From Elusimicrobiota bacterium (GTDB taxonomy: Bacteria > Elusimicrobiota > Elusimicrobia > UBA1565 > UBA9628), in contig DAHVWT010000015.1 in NCBI GenBank assembly GCA_027327915.1, positions 1 to 33,714 of the forward strand: DNA of 33,714 nt, in the 5' to 3' direction. Positions 5,614 to 15,494 of the stretch are shown in pieces (within the stretch, counting starts at the first letter, position 1; every line of letters starts with the position of its first letter). The translations under genes and the position numbers were made by a program. The notes under the pieces were generated by a model that searched no databases, had not been told where the DNA came from, and saw only the letters and a program-made list of their open reading frames with translations.

Positions 5614-8211
5614 ATGAAACCGCGCCTTTTCCTCATCGACGCCCACTCCTACATCCATCGCGCCTACCACGCGCTGCCGCCGCTTTCCACCTCGAAGGGA
5701 CTTCCCGTAGGGGCCCTCTACGGCTTTGCCCGGATGCTTCTCAAGCTCCTGCGCGAGGAGAATCCCGACGCCGCCTGCGCCTGCTTCGACAGCCCCGGCC
5801 CCACCTTCCGTCATAAGCTGTTCCCTCAATACAAGGCGACCCGCAAGGAGACCGACGAGGACTTGAAGCGCCAGCTGGCCCTCTCCCGGGATGTGGCGGA
5901 GGCCCTTGGCTTCGCCGTCGCCGCCCTTCCGGGCTACGAAGCCGACGATCTCTTGGCGACTCTCGCCAAGACCGGCCGCGAAAACGGCTTCGACGTGGCG
6001 CTCGTCACCTCGGACAAGGACGCCCTCCAACTCGTCGGTCCCGGCATCAAGGTCTACAACGCCGCGAAGGGCGACTGGATGGCGGAGGGAGACGTGCGGT
6101 CCAAATTCGGGGTGCCGCCGCGGCACATCGTCGACTACCTGGCAATCGCAGGCGACAACATCGATAACATCCCCGGAGTGCGCGGCATCGGGCCCGTCGG
6201 AGCCAAGAACCTCGTCAACCGATACGGCGGCGTGGAGTCGATTCTTCGCGCCGCGCGGCAGGGCGACGCCCACATCCCCCCCAAGGCTCTCCAAAGCCTC
6301 CGGGATTCCGAGGAGACGCTTGAAAAGGCCAAGGCCCTCATCGCCCTCAAGGAAGACGCCCCGATTGATCTTCCCCGAGAACGCCTGCGCCCACCCCGCC
6401 CCGATTTGAAAGCCCTTCCCCCGCTTTTCGAGCGGCTCGAGTTCCATTCCCTTCTCAAGGAGATCCTGGGTGAAGCCGCCCCGGACGGCGACGGCGGCGC
6501 CGCGGAGCCGGAGCCGTCCCATGCCTTCAAGGAATCCGGCTGGGACAAGTTCCTGGCCGCGGCCCTCCAGTCTCCGGATTATATCGCCATGGCCGGATGG
6601 AGGCTCGACGAGGCGCCGATGGACGGGGAGTCCTTCGCGGCCATGGCCTTGCCGGACGGGCGCGCAGCGTTTCTAGACGACCAGGGCCTCTCGAGCCGTC
6701 GCCGGGATCTTGAACGGATCCTCTCCTCCAAGGCCGCGAAGGCGGCCTACGATCTCAAGGAGACGCTCAAGGCTCTCGGCCCCTCGGCCGCCGCCCTCAA
6801 GGAACCCTACGGCGACGCCCGGCTCGCCCAATACTGCCTCAATCCCGCCGAAGCCAAGGCGCCGGCCCTCAAGTCCGCCAAGGAATGGCGCGGGGCTCTC
6901 GCCACCCGCCTCGCGAAAGCCGCCTCCTGGCCCGAGCTCAAGCGCCGCATGCGGGACGCCGGAGTCCTCAAGCTCTACGAGGAGATCGAACTGCCTCTTG
7001 TCGCCGTCCTCAAGCAGATGGAGGAAACCGGCATCGCCGTGGACGGGAATTACCTCAAAACCCTCGCGAAAAAATTCGACGCCAAGCTCACGAAGCTCCG
7101 GCTCGATATCGATTCCCTCGCGGGCGCTCCCATCAATCCCAATTCCCCCCAGCAGCTCGCCGCCCTGCTTTTCGACAAGCTCCGGCTTCCGGTCGCCCAC
7201 AAGACCCAGAAAGGCAAACGCTCGACGGACGAGGAGACCCTGAGGGCGCTCAGCGGCCGTCATCCGGTCGCCGAGAAGCTTCTGGCCTTTCGCGAACTCT
7301 CCAAGCTCCAATCGACCTACGTGGACGGCCTCCTCTCCCGCATCAGCCCTCGCGACGGCCGAGTCCACACCCGCTTCGACCAAGCCCTGGCCGAGACGGG
7401 GCGGCTTTCAAGCTCCAACCCGAATCTCCAGAACATTCCCATACGCACGCCCCTGGGGCTTGAGATCCGCCGCGCCTTCGTGGCCGAGAAAGGCCATCTC
7501 TTCGTTTCCGCCGATTACTCCCAGATCGACCTGCGCGTGCTGGCGCACGTCTCGGGCGACAAGGGCCTTCGCGACGCCTTCGCGCGCGGCGAGGATGTCC
7601 ACGCCCGCACGGCCTCCGAGGTCTTTCACGTTCCGGCGGACTTGGTGAGCGAGGACATGCGCCGCAAGGCGAAAGCGGTCAATTTCGGCCTCGCCTACGG
7701 CCAAACCCCGTTTGGGCTCGCCCAGACGCTCGGCATTCCCCAGGCCGAGGCGGCCTTGATCATCGCGCGCTACTTCGAGCGCTACTCGGGGGTCAAGCGC
7801 TGGATCGACGAGAACCTCCAATTCGCCCGCGAGGCCGGCTTCGTTCGCACCTTCCTCGGCCGAACCCGCTATCTCCCCGAACTCAAAGCCCAAAATACGG
7901 CGCTGCGCCAGTACGCCGAGCGCGCCGCGACCAACACGCCCATCCAGGGCGGCTCGGCTGATATCATCAAGCTTGCGATGATCAAGTTTCACCGGGAGAG
8001 GTCCGCCGCCGAGACAGGCCCTTTCCCCGGAGCGCGGATGCTGCTCCAGATCCACGACGAGCTCCTCTTCGAGGTTCCGATGGCCGATGCGCCGTCTTTT
8101 TGCGAGAATATCCGTTCGCTGATGGAAGGGGCGGCCGAACTCTCCGTGCCGCTCCGCGCCGATGTGGCGACGGGCCCCAACTGGGGCGACATGGAGGCCG
8201 TGGAAGCATGA
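5614..8211 (+). CDS. polA: DNA polymerase I
   Basis: This 865-residue repair and Okazaki-fragment polymerase has a 5'-3' nuclease domain at about 1-290 (LIDAHSYIHRAYHAL, PGYEADDLLATLA, TSDKDALQLV, AGDNIDNIPGVRGIGPVGAKNL). A central domain at about 305-455 occupies the proofreading position, followed by the polymerase domain: TGRLSSSNPNLQNIP, motif A SADYSQIDLR (Asp634), the O-helix RRKAKAVNFGLAYG (683-696) and motif C QIHDELLFEVP (Asp815). The central domain lacks the DxE of exonuclease motif I and the Tyr-x3-Asp of motif III, so 3'-5' proofreading is probably lost, as in several other bacterial Pol I enzymes. There is no clear Shine-Dalgarno sequence before the ATG. The gene leads a tight cluster with the rhomboid, coaE and rho genes. 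Confidence 0.97.
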   Translation: MKPRLFLIDAHSYIHRAYHALPPLSTSKGLPVGALYGFARMLLKLLREENPDAACACFDSPGPTFRHKLFPQYKATRKETDEDLKRQLALSRDVAEALGFAVAALPGYEADDLLATLAKTGRENGFDVALVTSDKDALQLVGPGIKVYNAAKGDWMAEGDVRSKFGVPPRHIVDYLAIAGDNIDNIPGVRGIGPVGAKNLVNRYGGVESILRAARQGDAHIPPKALQSLRDSEETLEKAKALIALKEDAPIDLPRERLRPPRPDLKALPPLFERLEFHSLLKEILGEAAPDGDGGAAEPEPSHAFKESGWDKFLAAALQSPDYIAMAGWRLDEAPMDGESFAAMALPDGRAAFLDDQGLSSRRRDLERILSSKAAKAAYDLKETLKALGPSAAALKEPYGDARLAQYCLNPAEAKAPALKSAKEWRGALATRLAKAASWPELKRRMRDAGVLKLYEEIELPLVAVLKQMEETGIAVDGNYLKTLAKKFDAKLTKLRLDIDSLAGAPINPNSPQQLAALLFDKLRLPVAHKTQKGKRSTDEETLRALSGRHPVAEKLLAFRELSKLQSTYVDGLLSRISPRDGRVHTRFDQALAETGRLSSSNPNLQNIPIRTPLGLEIRRAFVAEKGHLFVSADYSQIDLRVLAHVSGDKGLRDAFARGEDVHARTASEVFHVPADLVSEDMRRKAKAVNFGLAYGQTPFGLAQTLGIPQAEAALIIARYFERYSGVKRWIDENLQFAREAGFVRTFLGRTRYLPELKAQNTALRQYAERAATNTPIQGGSADIIKLAMIKFHRERSAAETGPFPGARMLLQIHDELLFEVPMADAPSFCENIRSLMEGAAELSVPLRADVATGPNWGDMEAVEA

Positions 8212-8218
8212 GCGCGCG

Positions 8219-9076
8219 ATGACTCCCCTTCAAGCCCAGAGTTTCGGAGGCGGACCCTTCGACTTCCGGGGCCTGCCTAAAGCCGTCAAGACTCTCCTTC
8301 TCGCCAACATCGCGGGCTTCCTCCTCTTTCAAATCGTGGGCGGGCAGTTCGTCGAGATCTTCGGGCTCATCCCAAGGCAGGTGACGGGGTCCCTGTGGCT
8401 CTGGCAGCCCATCACGTACCTTTTCATCCATGGAGGGCTTCTGCACCTCCTCATCAACCTCTGGATTCTCTGGATGTTCGGCGTTCCGGTGGAGGCTCAA
8501 TGGGGAAGCCGCGAATTCTACAAGTTCTATTTCCTCTGCGGCCTCGGCGCGGCCGCGACGCAGATCCTGGTCGCGCCGCATTCGGAAATCCCCGTCATCG
8601 GCGCCTCCGGCGCGATCTACGGGCTGCTGGTCGCCTTCGCGATGCTCTATCCCGAGGCCGTCATCTACGTCTATTTCTTCTTCCCCCTCAAGGCCGCGCA
8701 CGCGGCGGTCCTCTTCGGGCTCCTCGAATTCTACTTCAGCATGAACAGCCCGGGCGGGCGCATCGCGCACTTCGCTCACCTGGGAGGCATGGCGACGGGA
8801 TACGCCTACCTGCGCTGGTGGTGGATCGCGAAAATCAAGATCCGGGCTCTGTGGCAAACGATCGAGGAATCGACCCCCCTGGGCGGGATTTTTTCCGGCG
8901 CCCGGCCCCGAAGGGCTCCTCCCCGCCGTCCCGAGGCGCCCCGCCCTCCCGAGGAGCCGGAGATGGAGGACATCGACAAGATTTTGGACAAGATCCTCGC
9001 GTCCGGGCTCGACTCCCTCACCGACAAGGAACGCGAGATCATGGAACGTTACTCCCGGAGGACCAAATCATCGTGA
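8219..9076 (+). CDS. Rhomboid family intramembrane serine protease
   Basis: This 285-residue membrane protease starts 7 nt after the polA stop. The catalytic serine is in GASGAIYG (Ser130) and the partner histidine in [16 protein letters not shown] (His187). The upstream [18 protein letters not shown] (71-88) is the family's second-helix signature. About six membrane segments end near residue 200. A cytoplasmic tail follows, with a Pro/Arg/Glu-rich linker and a short helical domain ([22 protein letters not shown]), a tail often found on bacterial rhomboids. Substrates are unknown. The frame is open further upstream inside polA, but the first ATG outside polA is the reasonable start. The stop overlaps the coaE GTG by 4 nt. 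Confidence 0.93.
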   Translation: MTPLQAQSFGGGPFDFRGLPKAVKTLLLANIAGFLLFQIVGGQFVEIFGLIPRQVTGSLWLWQPITYLFIHGGLLHLLINLWILWMFGVPVEAQWGSREFYKFYFLCGLGAAATQILVAPHSEIPVIGASGAIYGLLVAFAMLYPEAVIYVYFFFPLKAAHAAVLFGLLEFYFSMNSPGGRIAHFAHLGGMATGYAYLRWWWIAKIKIRALWQTIEESTPLGGIFSGARPRRAPPRRPEAPRPPEEPEMEDIDKILDKILASGLDSLTDKEREIMERYSRRTKSS

Positions 9077-9681
9077 GAAGAGCGTTCGTCGCGGGTCTCA
9101 CCGGCGGAATCGCCTCCGGGAAAAGCCTCGCCCTCGGCGAATTTCGCCGCTCGGGAGCGCGCGTCTTCTCCGCCGACGAGGCCGCCCATCGGCTGCTGCG
9201 CGAAAGTCCTCCCGTCGCCCGCGCCGTCTCGCGGGCGTTCTCGGACGCCGTAGCGGCGAACGGCTCGATCGATCGCCGCAAGCTGGCCCTCAGGGCCTTC
9301 GCAAGCCCGCGGGACCGCCGTCGGCTCGAAAATATCCTCCACCCTCCCATCCTCCAGGCGTTGCGCCGGGAGATCTCGCGGGCGCGAGGAGGGCTGCTCG
9401 TCTGCGACGTGCCGCTCCTTTTCGAAAAGCGGCTCGCATCTCTTTTCGACGCGACGATCCTTCTCTGCTCGGCAAGAGCCTCCAGGCTCTCCCGCCTTCA
9501 ACGGCTCCGAAGCATGAGCCGGTCCGAGGCCCTCTCCCGCATGAAGGCCCAATGGCCGGATCGCCGCAAGCGTCTTCTCGCGGACGTCGTCATCGAGAAC
9601 CGCGGCGGCAAGGCCGCTTTCCTCCGGACCATCCGTTCCTATGGACGAGCGATGACCCTCATTGCCGCATCGAATCACTAA
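9073..9681 (+). CDS. coaE: Dephospho-CoA kinase
   Basis: This 202-residue enzyme catalyses the last step of coenzyme A synthesis, phosphorylating the ribose 3'-hydroxyl of dephospho-CoA with ATP. The P-loop [11 protein letters not shown] is at residues 8-18. [10 protein letters not shown] (substrate-binding Asp), [19 protein letters not shown] and the lid region with RL.R...[12 protein letters not shown] follow in family order, and IENRG precedes the C-terminal helix. The start is the GTG in GTGA, overlapping the rhomboid stop by 4 nt, which implies translational coupling. In many genomes coaE neighbours polA and other replication genes, as here. Confidence 0.95.
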   Translation: MRRAFVAGLTGGIASGKSLALGEFRRSGARVFSADEAAHRLLRESPPVARAVSRAFSDAVAANGSIDRRKLALRAFASPRDRRRLENILHPPILQALRREISRARGGLLVCDVPLLFEKRLASLFDATILLCSARASRLSRLQRLRSMSRSEALSRMKAQWPDRRKRLLADVVIENRGGKAAFLRTIRSYGRAMTLIAASNH

Positions 9682-9692
9682 GGAGCATTTCC

Positions 9693-11009
9693 ATGGAAGA
9701 AACGGCTCAAGAACCGCAGAAGGCGCCGCAGGCCCCGCCGCAGCTGGATGTCCCGACCCTGACGAAAATGCTGATGCCGCAGCTCGCCGCCCTTGCCCAG
9801 GATCTGGGCGCCGACGGGCCGCTGACGGGACTGCGCAAGCAGGAGTTGATCGCCAAGATCCTCGAAGCGCAGCTCAAATCCAACGGGATGATCCACGACG
9901 AGGGCATCCTCGAGATCCTGCCCGACGGCTTCGGATTCCTGCGCTCCCCCGAGTACAACTACCTTCCGGGTCCCGACGACATCTACATGTCCCCCTCCCA
10001 GATCAAGAAATTCGGCTTGCGCAAGGGCGACGCGATCTCGGGATTCATCCGACCTCCCAAGGAAGGGGAGCGCTTCTTCGCCCTCCTCCAAGTGACGAAA
10101 GTCAACGGCGTCGACGCGGACAAGCTCAAGGAACGGCCCTTCTTCGACAACCTGACTCCGTTGCACCCCGACGAGCGCTACGCGCTCGAAAACGACCGCC
10201 ACGACGCGACGACCCGCCTGATGGACCTCATCGCGCCCATCGGCAAAGGGCAGCGCGGGCTCATCGTCGCGGCGCCCAAAACGGGCAAGACCATCATCCT
10301 CCAGAAAATCGCCAACGCCATCGCCACCAACGAGCCCGGGGCCGTGCTCCTGGTGCTCCTCATCGACGAGCGCCCGGAGGAGGTCACCGATATGAGGCGC
10401 TCGATCAAGGGCGAGGTCATCTCCTCGACCTTCGACGAGCCGCCGGACCGGCATATCCAGGTGGCGGAGATGGTGCTTGAAAAGGCGAAGAGGCAAGTCG
10501 AGCTTGGCAAGGACGTCGTGATCCTTCTCGATTCGCTGACCAGGCTCGCCCGCGCCTACAACGCCATGGCCCCCTCGACGGGCCGCGTCCTCTCCGGAGG
10601 GCTCGAGTCAGGCTCCCTCCAAAAGCCGAAGCGCTTTCTGGGGTCGGCGCGCAACATCGAGGAGGGCGGATCTCTGACCATCCTCGCGACCACCCTGGTC
10701 GAGACCGGAAGCCGCATGGACGAGGTCATCTTCGAGGAATTCAAGGGCACGGGCAACAGCGAGGTCTACCTCGACCGCAAGCTCTCCGACCGCCGCATGT
10801 TCCCCTCTTTCGACATCAACCGCTCGGGCACTCGCAAGGAGGAACTGCTTCTCTCGGAAGACGAACTCAACAAGATGTGGATCCTACGCAAGGTCCTCGC
10901 CCCCCTGGGCTCGGTCGAGGCCATGGAGCTTCTTCGCGACAAGCTCCTCTCGACCAAAACCAACAAGGAGTTCCTGAAATCAATCGAGCTATCGAGCGCC
11001 GGCGATTAA
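9693..11009 (+). CDS. rho: Transcription termination factor Rho
   Basis: This 438-residue hexameric RNA helicase ends transcripts in the cytoplasm. An N-terminal helical domain (about 20-65, with [14 protein letters not shown]) is followed by the cold-shock-like RNA-binding domain starting at [15 protein letters not shown] (71-85). The ATPase core has Walker A APKTGKT (194-200), [15 protein letters not shown], Walker B VVILLDS (275-281), the Q-loop and [18 protein letters not shown]. Length and motifs are standard. Residues 1-19 are a short Pro/Gln-rich extension. The start is fixed by AAGGAG 8 nt upstream. Its last codons overlap the proposed start of the M23 peptidase gene. Confidence 0.98.
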   Translation: MEETAQEPQKAPQAPPQLDVPTLTKMLMPQLAALAQDLGADGPLTGLRKQELIAKILEAQLKSNGMIHDEGILEILPDGFGFLRSPEYNYLPGPDDIYMSPSQIKKFGLRKGDAISGFIRPPKEGERFFALLQVTKVNGVDADKLKERPFFDNLTPLHPDERYALENDRHDATTRLMDLIAPIGKGQRGLIVAAPKTGKTIILQKIANAIATNEPGAVLLVLLIDERPEEVTDMRRSIKGEVISSTFDEPPDRHIQVAEMVLEKAKRQVELGKDVVILLDSLTRLARAYNAMAPSTGRVLSGGLESGSLQKPKRFLGSARNIEEGGSLTILATTLVETGSRMDEVIFEEFKGTGNSEVYLDRKLSDRRMFPSFDINRSGTRKEELLLSEDELNKMWILRKVLAPLGSVEAMELLRDKLLSTKTNKEFLKSIELSSAGD

Positions 11010-11932
11010 TCGCGATCGCCGTGGCCGCGGCGGCCGCCTGGGCGTCCCCCCTTGCGGCGGCGCCTTGGAGCGCCGGGGAAACAGCGGAGGAATGGCAGAT
11101 GTACTCCGTGACGACCTCTCCCGGACCGCCCGAGCCGGAGTCGGATTTCCTGCGAAAGCTCAATCGTCTCGTCTATGCCCTGCACCGGATCCGGCGCGGG
11201 GAATACGGCGGCGACGTGATCGCCCGCAAATACGGGGCTTCGCTCAAGGGGCTCCAAGCCACGAACAACAACGAACTCCTCTATTTGCTCCCCGGCCAAA
11301 AGATCACGGTCATCAACAAGCCGGGCTATCTCTACCAGGTCCGTTCTCCCCGCGGCGAAAGCCTCGATCAGATCGCCAAACGCTTCTACAAATCCGCCGC
11401 GTCGAGAAAGAGATTCGAGGAGGCCGTCGTCGAGGCGAACAACCTCCCCGGGGCGGCGCTGCTCCACTCCTATGTTTTCACCCAAGGAGCGCATCTCCTT
11501 CTGCCCGGGATCTCGTTTCAATTCGACACCTACCGCTTTCCCTTCCGGGGCTTCGGCTGGCCCCGCATCAGCTCCCGGTTCGGCATGCGCTACCATCCCA
11601 TCCTTCACCGGCGCATCTTCCACGACGGACTCGATCTTCCGCGGCCATGGGGAAGCCCCGTCTACCCGTCCCGAAGCGGCACCGTGCTATTCACGGGCTG
11701 GAAAAACGGCTACGGAAACCTCATCATCCTCAAGCACCATGACGGCGCGACGACCTATTACGGGCATCTCTCCAAGATCGAGGTGAAGCCGGGCGACACC
11801 GTCCTGCGCGGCAAGTCCCTGATCGGGCGCGTCGGTTCAACGGGCCTTTCCACGGGCCCCCATCTCCATTTCGAGGTCCACGACCGCTTCGGGCGGCTCG
11901 TCAATCCGATCCATAAGATCGGCCGGCGCTAG
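10979..11932 (+). CDS. LysM / M23 (LytM-type) murein endopeptidase, exported
   Basis: The product is a secreted zinc peptidase likely to cut or remodel peptidoglycan cross-links. A signal peptide ([15 protein letters not shown], then Ala-rich) is followed by two LysM-like stretches (about 60-110 and 115-180), then the M23 domain with [17 protein letters not shown] (zinc His and Asp), YYGHLS and HLHFEVH (zinc HxH). All M23 metal ligands are present, so it should be active. The start is unusual. No ATG, GTG or TTG gives both a signal peptide and a ribosome site; a GTG at 11021 would remove the Arg-rich n-region. An ATC at 10979 lies 8 nt after a perfect AAGGAG inside rho and restores a full signal peptide. 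The gene overlaps rho by 31 nt and ends 1 nt into the next gene. Confidence 0.88.
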   Translation: MNRAIERRRLIAIAVAAAAAWASPLAAAPWSAGETAEEWQMYSVTTSPGPPEPESDFLRKLNRLVYALHRIRRGEYGGDVIARKYGASLKGLQATNNNELLYLLPGQKITVINKPGYLYQVRSPRGESLDQIAKRFYKSAASRKRFEEAVVEANNLPGAALLHSYVFTQGAHLLLPGISFQFDTYRFPFRGFGWPRISSRFGMRYHPILHRRIFHDGLDLPRPWGSPVYPSRSGTVLFTGWKNGYGNLIILKHHDGATTYYGHLSKIEVKPGDTVLRGKSLIGRVGSTGLSTGPHLHFEVHDRFGRLVNPIHKIGRR

Positions 11933-13365
11933 TGTCGGTCCGCCTTCAACGACTCCTCCCGTTCGCCGCTCCCCTGCTGAGTTCCATCCTCATCCTGCTC
12001 GCCTCGCCCGCCCAGTATCCGGGCCGTCAGCAAGACGATCTCCTCTACATCCTGGCCTCCTTGGCGCTCTCCCACGGCCGCTATCATCTGCCGACGAGTC
12101 CCGCCTATATCCCGCTCGTCATGGTCAATCCCGGCCTGCCGGCGCTCCTGCTTCCCGTGGCCTGGGTCTTCGGCATACGCATCTGGGCCTATCAGATCGC
12201 CGCCACGCTCATGGCGGCGGCGCTTCCCTGGGCGTATGCGGCATGGCTTTTTCGGCGCGCCGAGGAGCCGGCGCGGTCCCTGCTCGTCCTCTTGCTTTCC
12301 TCCAGCCCCCTGGTCTTGTCCCAGTCCGGATGCGTCATGAGCGAGACCCCTTATCTCCTCTTTCTCTTCTCCTGGCTCCTCCTGCTTGAGAAAGCCCCGG
12401 GAGAGCGTCCCGTGCGCTGCGGCGCGGGGCTTTTGGCCCTTTGCGAACTGAGGCTCGCGGCCCTCTCTCTTTTTCCGGCGGCCGTCGCCGCCCAGACCGG
12501 CCGCCGCCGCTGGCGGCAGGCCGCGATCATCGTTGGAATCGCGGGCGGCGGCCTTCTTCCCTGGTTGTGGTGGTCCCACGCGCACGGCGGCGTGCAAAAG
12601 ATCTCCGAGTTCCTTCCGGCGGCAGGCTCGGCGCGCCGCGTCATCCCCGAGGCCTATGCCAACGCGCTCTATTACCTCCAGGCTTGGGGCCAGTGCTACG
12701 GACCGTCGGCCCTAGCCGCCCACCGTTGGTTGGCGCTCGGCGCCGGAACGCTCCTGGCCGCCGTCGCGGCGCTCGGCGCGTCGCGTTTGTGGCGCGAAAA
12801 CCCCGCGGAACGCCCGGCGCTGTGGGCTCTCGGCGGTTCGACGGTTCTTTATCTCATCTGGCCATGGCATTATCAACGCTATCTGATGACGCTCCTTCCA
12901 TGGCTCCTCTGGAGCCTGGCCCGCGGCGCCGGCGAGCTGCGGGTCCCGCTCCTCTCCCTGCTGCTGGCGGGTCAATTCTCTTGGAACTCCCTTGCGTGGA
13001 TTTCGGGACGATCCCCGTACTCCCAACCCGGGCTCCGGGAGACCTACTCATGGATTCGTAAGCACACACAACCCTGGGAGGCGCTTTCGAGCCCTCTCTA
13101 CGTCAGGGATGGCCTCTACTCCCGGAGGCCATGCCTCCCCCTCCCCGACGCCTCCTCCGCCGCGTCCTTTTCAAGCCTGCTCAAACGGATCAAGGCGCGA
13201 ATTATTCTTAAAGAAACCCGAATCGACCTCGGATTTTCCGACCCGAAGTCTTCCCTGATACTCCAGAGGCTGTCGAGGGATTATGACTGGCTCAACGATC
13301 CCGGATATTTTCGCAGGATCTACGACAATCCGCGTGAAAACGTCGCCATCTATGAGCCGCGCTGA
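11932..13365 (+). CDS. GT-C-like polytopic membrane glycosyltransferase (putative)
   Basis: This 477-residue protein has about ten hydrophobic segments. After the first segment it has QQDDLLYILASLALSHG, with an acidic pair (Asp35-Asp36) at the position where GT-C enzymes of the ArnT/PMT type carry a catalytic Asp/Glu. The following PLVMVNPGLPALLLPVAWVFG is also like that family. The C-terminal soluble part is short. Such enzymes transfer sugars from polyprenyl-phosphate carriers on the outer face of the inner membrane; the acceptor here cannot be inferred. The GTG start overlaps the stop of the M23 gene by 1 nt and the next membrane-protein gene overlaps its end by 14 nt, so all are translationally linked. 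I am fairly sure of the fold class and not of the substrate. Confidence 0.65.
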   Translation: MSVRLQRLLPFAAPLLSSILILLASPAQYPGRQQDDLLYILASLALSHGRYHLPTSPAYIPLVMVNPGLPALLLPVAWVFGIRIWAYQIAATLMAAALPWAYAAWLFRRAEEPARSLLVLLLSSSPLVLSQSGCVMSETPYLLFLFSWLLLLEKAPGERPVRCGAGLLALCELRLAALSLFPAAVAAQTGRRRWRQAAIIVGIAGGGLLPWLWWSHAHGGVQKISEFLPAAGSARRVIPEAYANALYYLQAWGQCYGPSALAAHRWLALGAGTLLAAVAALGASRLWRENPAERPALWALGGSTVLYLIWPWHYQRYLMTLLPWLLWSLARGAGELRVPLLSLLLAGQFSWNSLAWISGRSPYSQPGLRETYSWIRKHTQPWEALSSPLYVRDGLYSRRPCLPLPDASSAASFSSLLKRIKARIILKETRIDLGFSDPKSSLILQRLSRDYDWLNDPGYFRRIYDNPRENVAIYEPR

Positions 13366-14746
13366 CAGGCGGGCGACGGCTTGGTCTGTCGGCTTGGCGG
13401 GCGCCCTCTTCTACCTTGGATGCCCTTCCTACCGGTTTAATTTCGACGGGGTCGCCTGCGCCATCGCGGTCGAGCTGGGAGACTGGAAGCATCTCGTCCA
13501 CGGAAACCATCTCCTCTACGGCGTGATGGGGCGGCTCTTCTTCGACGCCTGGACGTTCACGGGATACCACGGCCGCGCCCTTCCGGCGCTCGATGCCATG
13601 GATTCCTTGTTTGGCGGAGCCGGCCTCGCCGTCTTTTTCCTGGTCCTCCTCGATCTGGGCTTCGATGGGGCCTTGTCCCTTGCCGCCGCGGCCGGTTTGG
13701 GCGTGAGCGCCGCTTATTGGATCTGGAGCCTCGAGGCCCAAGTCTATTTGCCGGCCGTTTTCTTCCTGCTCCTGGCGTTCCTGGAACTTCTAAGCGACCG
13801 CCCGCGCCCGCTCCGCGCCGCGTCGTGGCATGCCCTCGCGACCTTGGGACACGCCGGCCACGCCCTCTTCCTGCCGGCCGGCCTCTGGATGCTTTCCCGC
13901 TCCTCGGTGGGAAAAAAGGGAGCCGGGCTCTACGCCGCGGCCTGGGCGGCTCTTGTCGGCGCATGCTACCTCGCGGCCGCCGCATTCATCGTCCACCCCG
14001 GCTCCTGGCGCCGCTTGGCGATCTGGCTCCTCGGAAGCGCGGCCCTGGACCCCGGCGGAGCCTTCCATTGGCACGCCGCGCCCGGCTTTCAGGCCGTCGC
14101 CGCCTGGCTTCTGGCCGCCCCAAGGATTTTCTGCGATCCTCTGGACCAGACCCGTCCTCCCGGCTGGGGCTGGCTTCTCGGCGCGGTCGCGATCTCGCTG
14201 GCCATCTACGGCGCCTGGAGGCTCGCCCAGGACGGCTCCCCGAGGCCTTGGAAGGGAGCGCTCTTTCTATGGCTTGGCTGCTACGCCCTTCTCTATCTTT
14301 CCTGGGAGCCGGCGACACTCGTCTACCGGATTTCGGATTTGCCCGCGCTGTGGATCTTCATCGCCATCGGCGCGCGCGCCCTGGGCCGGCCCGCCCGCCC
14401 CCTTCTTGCGTCTCTGGCGCTGGGGCTGGGACTCTATAACGGATTCTTTCTCATCATCCCCTTTGAAAACCCGGCCGCCAACAGGCCTTATCAAGAGGCC
14501 CTCGGTCTCGCCGAACGGACCCCGCAAGACGCCTGGATCGTCACCTCGGGAATCGGCGCCGTCTACCTGCCCTACTTCGCCAGAAGAAAGACGATCGACC
14601 GGCGCTACTATGAGGGGAAGCCGGAGGCTTTGCGGGAGAGAATCGCGGGACTTCTCGCCAGGGGAGAAGCCGTTTACTGGGATTCAGGCGCGAGCATCGG
14701 CATTCCTAGGGCCAAAGACCCCAAGGAAACAGGTAGAAAAAATTGA
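13352..14746 (+). CDS. Polytopic membrane protein, probably GT-C-related
   Basis: This 464-residue protein has many hydrophobic segments and no recognised catalytic signature. The first external loop has NFDGVACAIAVELGDWKHLVHGNHLLY, which puts an Asp and His-rich stretch where GT-C proteins bind metal or the lipid carrier. Later segments include WSLEAQVYLPAVFFLLLAFLELLSD and a conserved-looking LYNGFFLIIPFENPAAN before a C-terminal soluble domain. The ATG at 13352 overlaps the previous gene by 14 nt; an in-frame start at 13283 would overlap far more and is rejected. The 3' end overlaps the convergent prepilin peptidase gene by 41 nt. Pairing with the upstream GT-C-like gene suggests a shared role in surface glycan or protein glycosylation, which is inference only. 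Confidence 0.6.
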   Translation: MSRADRRATAWSVGLAGALFYLGCPSYRFNFDGVACAIAVELGDWKHLVHGNHLLYGVMGRLFFDAWTFTGYHGRALPALDAMDSLFGGAGLAVFFLVLLDLGFDGALSLAAAAGLGVSAAYWIWSLEAQVYLPAVFFLLLAFLELLSDRPRPLRAASWHALATLGHAGHALFLPAGLWMLSRSSVGKKGAGLYAAAWAALVGACYLAAAAFIVHPGSWRRLAIWLLGSAALDPGGAFHWHAAPGFQAVAAWLLAAPRIFCDPLDQTRPPGWGWLLGAVAISLAIYGAWRLAQDGSPRPWKGALFLWLGCYALLYLSWEPATLVYRISDLPALWIFIAIGARALGRPARPLLASLALGLGLYNGFFLIIPFENPAANRPYQEALGLAERTPQDAWIVTSGIGAVYLPYFARRKTIDRRYYEGKPEALRERIAGLLARGEAVYWDSGASIGIPRAKDPKETGRKN

Positions 14747-15482
14747 AGATCGCTCCCGCGCTGAGAAAAGGCCCGAAAGGAATGGCGCCCCGGCGATCGA
14801 TCATGCGCCTGCGGATGAGCCACATCCCGTAGAGCGCTCCCCAAAAAGATCCGACGAAAAGGGCGTCGAACGCGCCCAAAGCTCCCCCCCAGGCCCCGAT
14901 CGCGGCCAGAAGCTTGACGTCCCCTCCGCCCATGGCCTCTTTTTTGAATATTCTTTCGCCGATGGCCGCCACGGCCCAACCCACAAGGAACCCGAAGAAG
15001 GCGCCCCAGAGGCTCCAGAGGACGGCGAGGTACCAAGGCGCCGAAGCCGCGCGCAAGAAGGGGTTGAGGGGCGAGACGAGGAGTCCCAGAAGGAGAAGCG
15101 CCAAGGAGAGCTCGTCGGGGATAATGCGGTGCTCCGCGTCGATGAAGGCGACGGCAAGAAAAAGCCCGGCGGCCGCGCAGACGGCGCCCATCCAGAACGG
15201 GGCTCTCGGCCAGCGGCTCCAGAGGGCGGAAAAAAGAACGGCCGTGGCCAGCTCGACCAGGGGATAACGCGCCGATATGGAGCCCGAGCAACGCCGGCAG
15301 CGGCCGCGCAGCCACAGCCAGCTCAAGAGGGGCACGTTGTCGTAAAACGCCAAGGGGTTGAGGCAGAGGGGACAGCGGGAGCCTGGAGCAACGATTGACT
15401 CCTCACGGGGAAGACGCCAGATAAGAACGTTGAGGAAGCTTCCGTAAAAAGAGCCTAGAATGAAGCTCGCGAGAAGGGCCAT
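14706..15482 (-). CDS. pilD: Prepilin peptidase / N-methyltransferase (A24 family)
   Basis: This 258-residue inner-membrane aspartic protease removes the leader of type IV pilins and pseudopilins and methylates the new N-terminal Phe. The N-terminal methylase-type domain has SFYGSFLNVLIWRLP and the zinc-binding cysteines CPLC (37-40) and CRRC (62-65). The peptidase part has catalytic Asp115 in FIDAEHRIIPD and Asp188 in GGGDVKLL, followed by membrane helices. All key residues are present and the length is normal. It lies 69 nt downstream of the pilin gene with a strong hairpin between them, so it is probably expressed at a lower level from the pilin promoter or on its own. No Shine-Dalgarno sequence is obvious. 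Confidence 0.95.
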   Translation of the reverse strand: MALLASFILGSFYGSFLNVLIWRLPREESIVAPGSRCPLCLNPLAFYDNVPLLSWLWLRGRCRRCSGSISARYPLVELATAVLFSALWSRWPRAPFWMGAVCAAAGLFLAVAFIDAEHRIIPDELSLALLLLGLLVSPLNPFLRAASAPWYLAVLWSLWGAFFGFLVGWAVAAIGERIFKKEAMGGGDVKLLAAIGAWGGALGAFDALFVGSFWGALYGMWLIRRRMIDRRGAIPFGPFLSAGAIFNFFYLFPWGLWP

Positions 15483-15494
15483 TGGAAATTCAAC

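Noticed and set aside
8880-8960. Pro/Arg-rich stretch in the rhomboid protein as a frameshift
   Set aside because: The frame stays open and a conserved-looking helical tail follows, so it is a normal linker.
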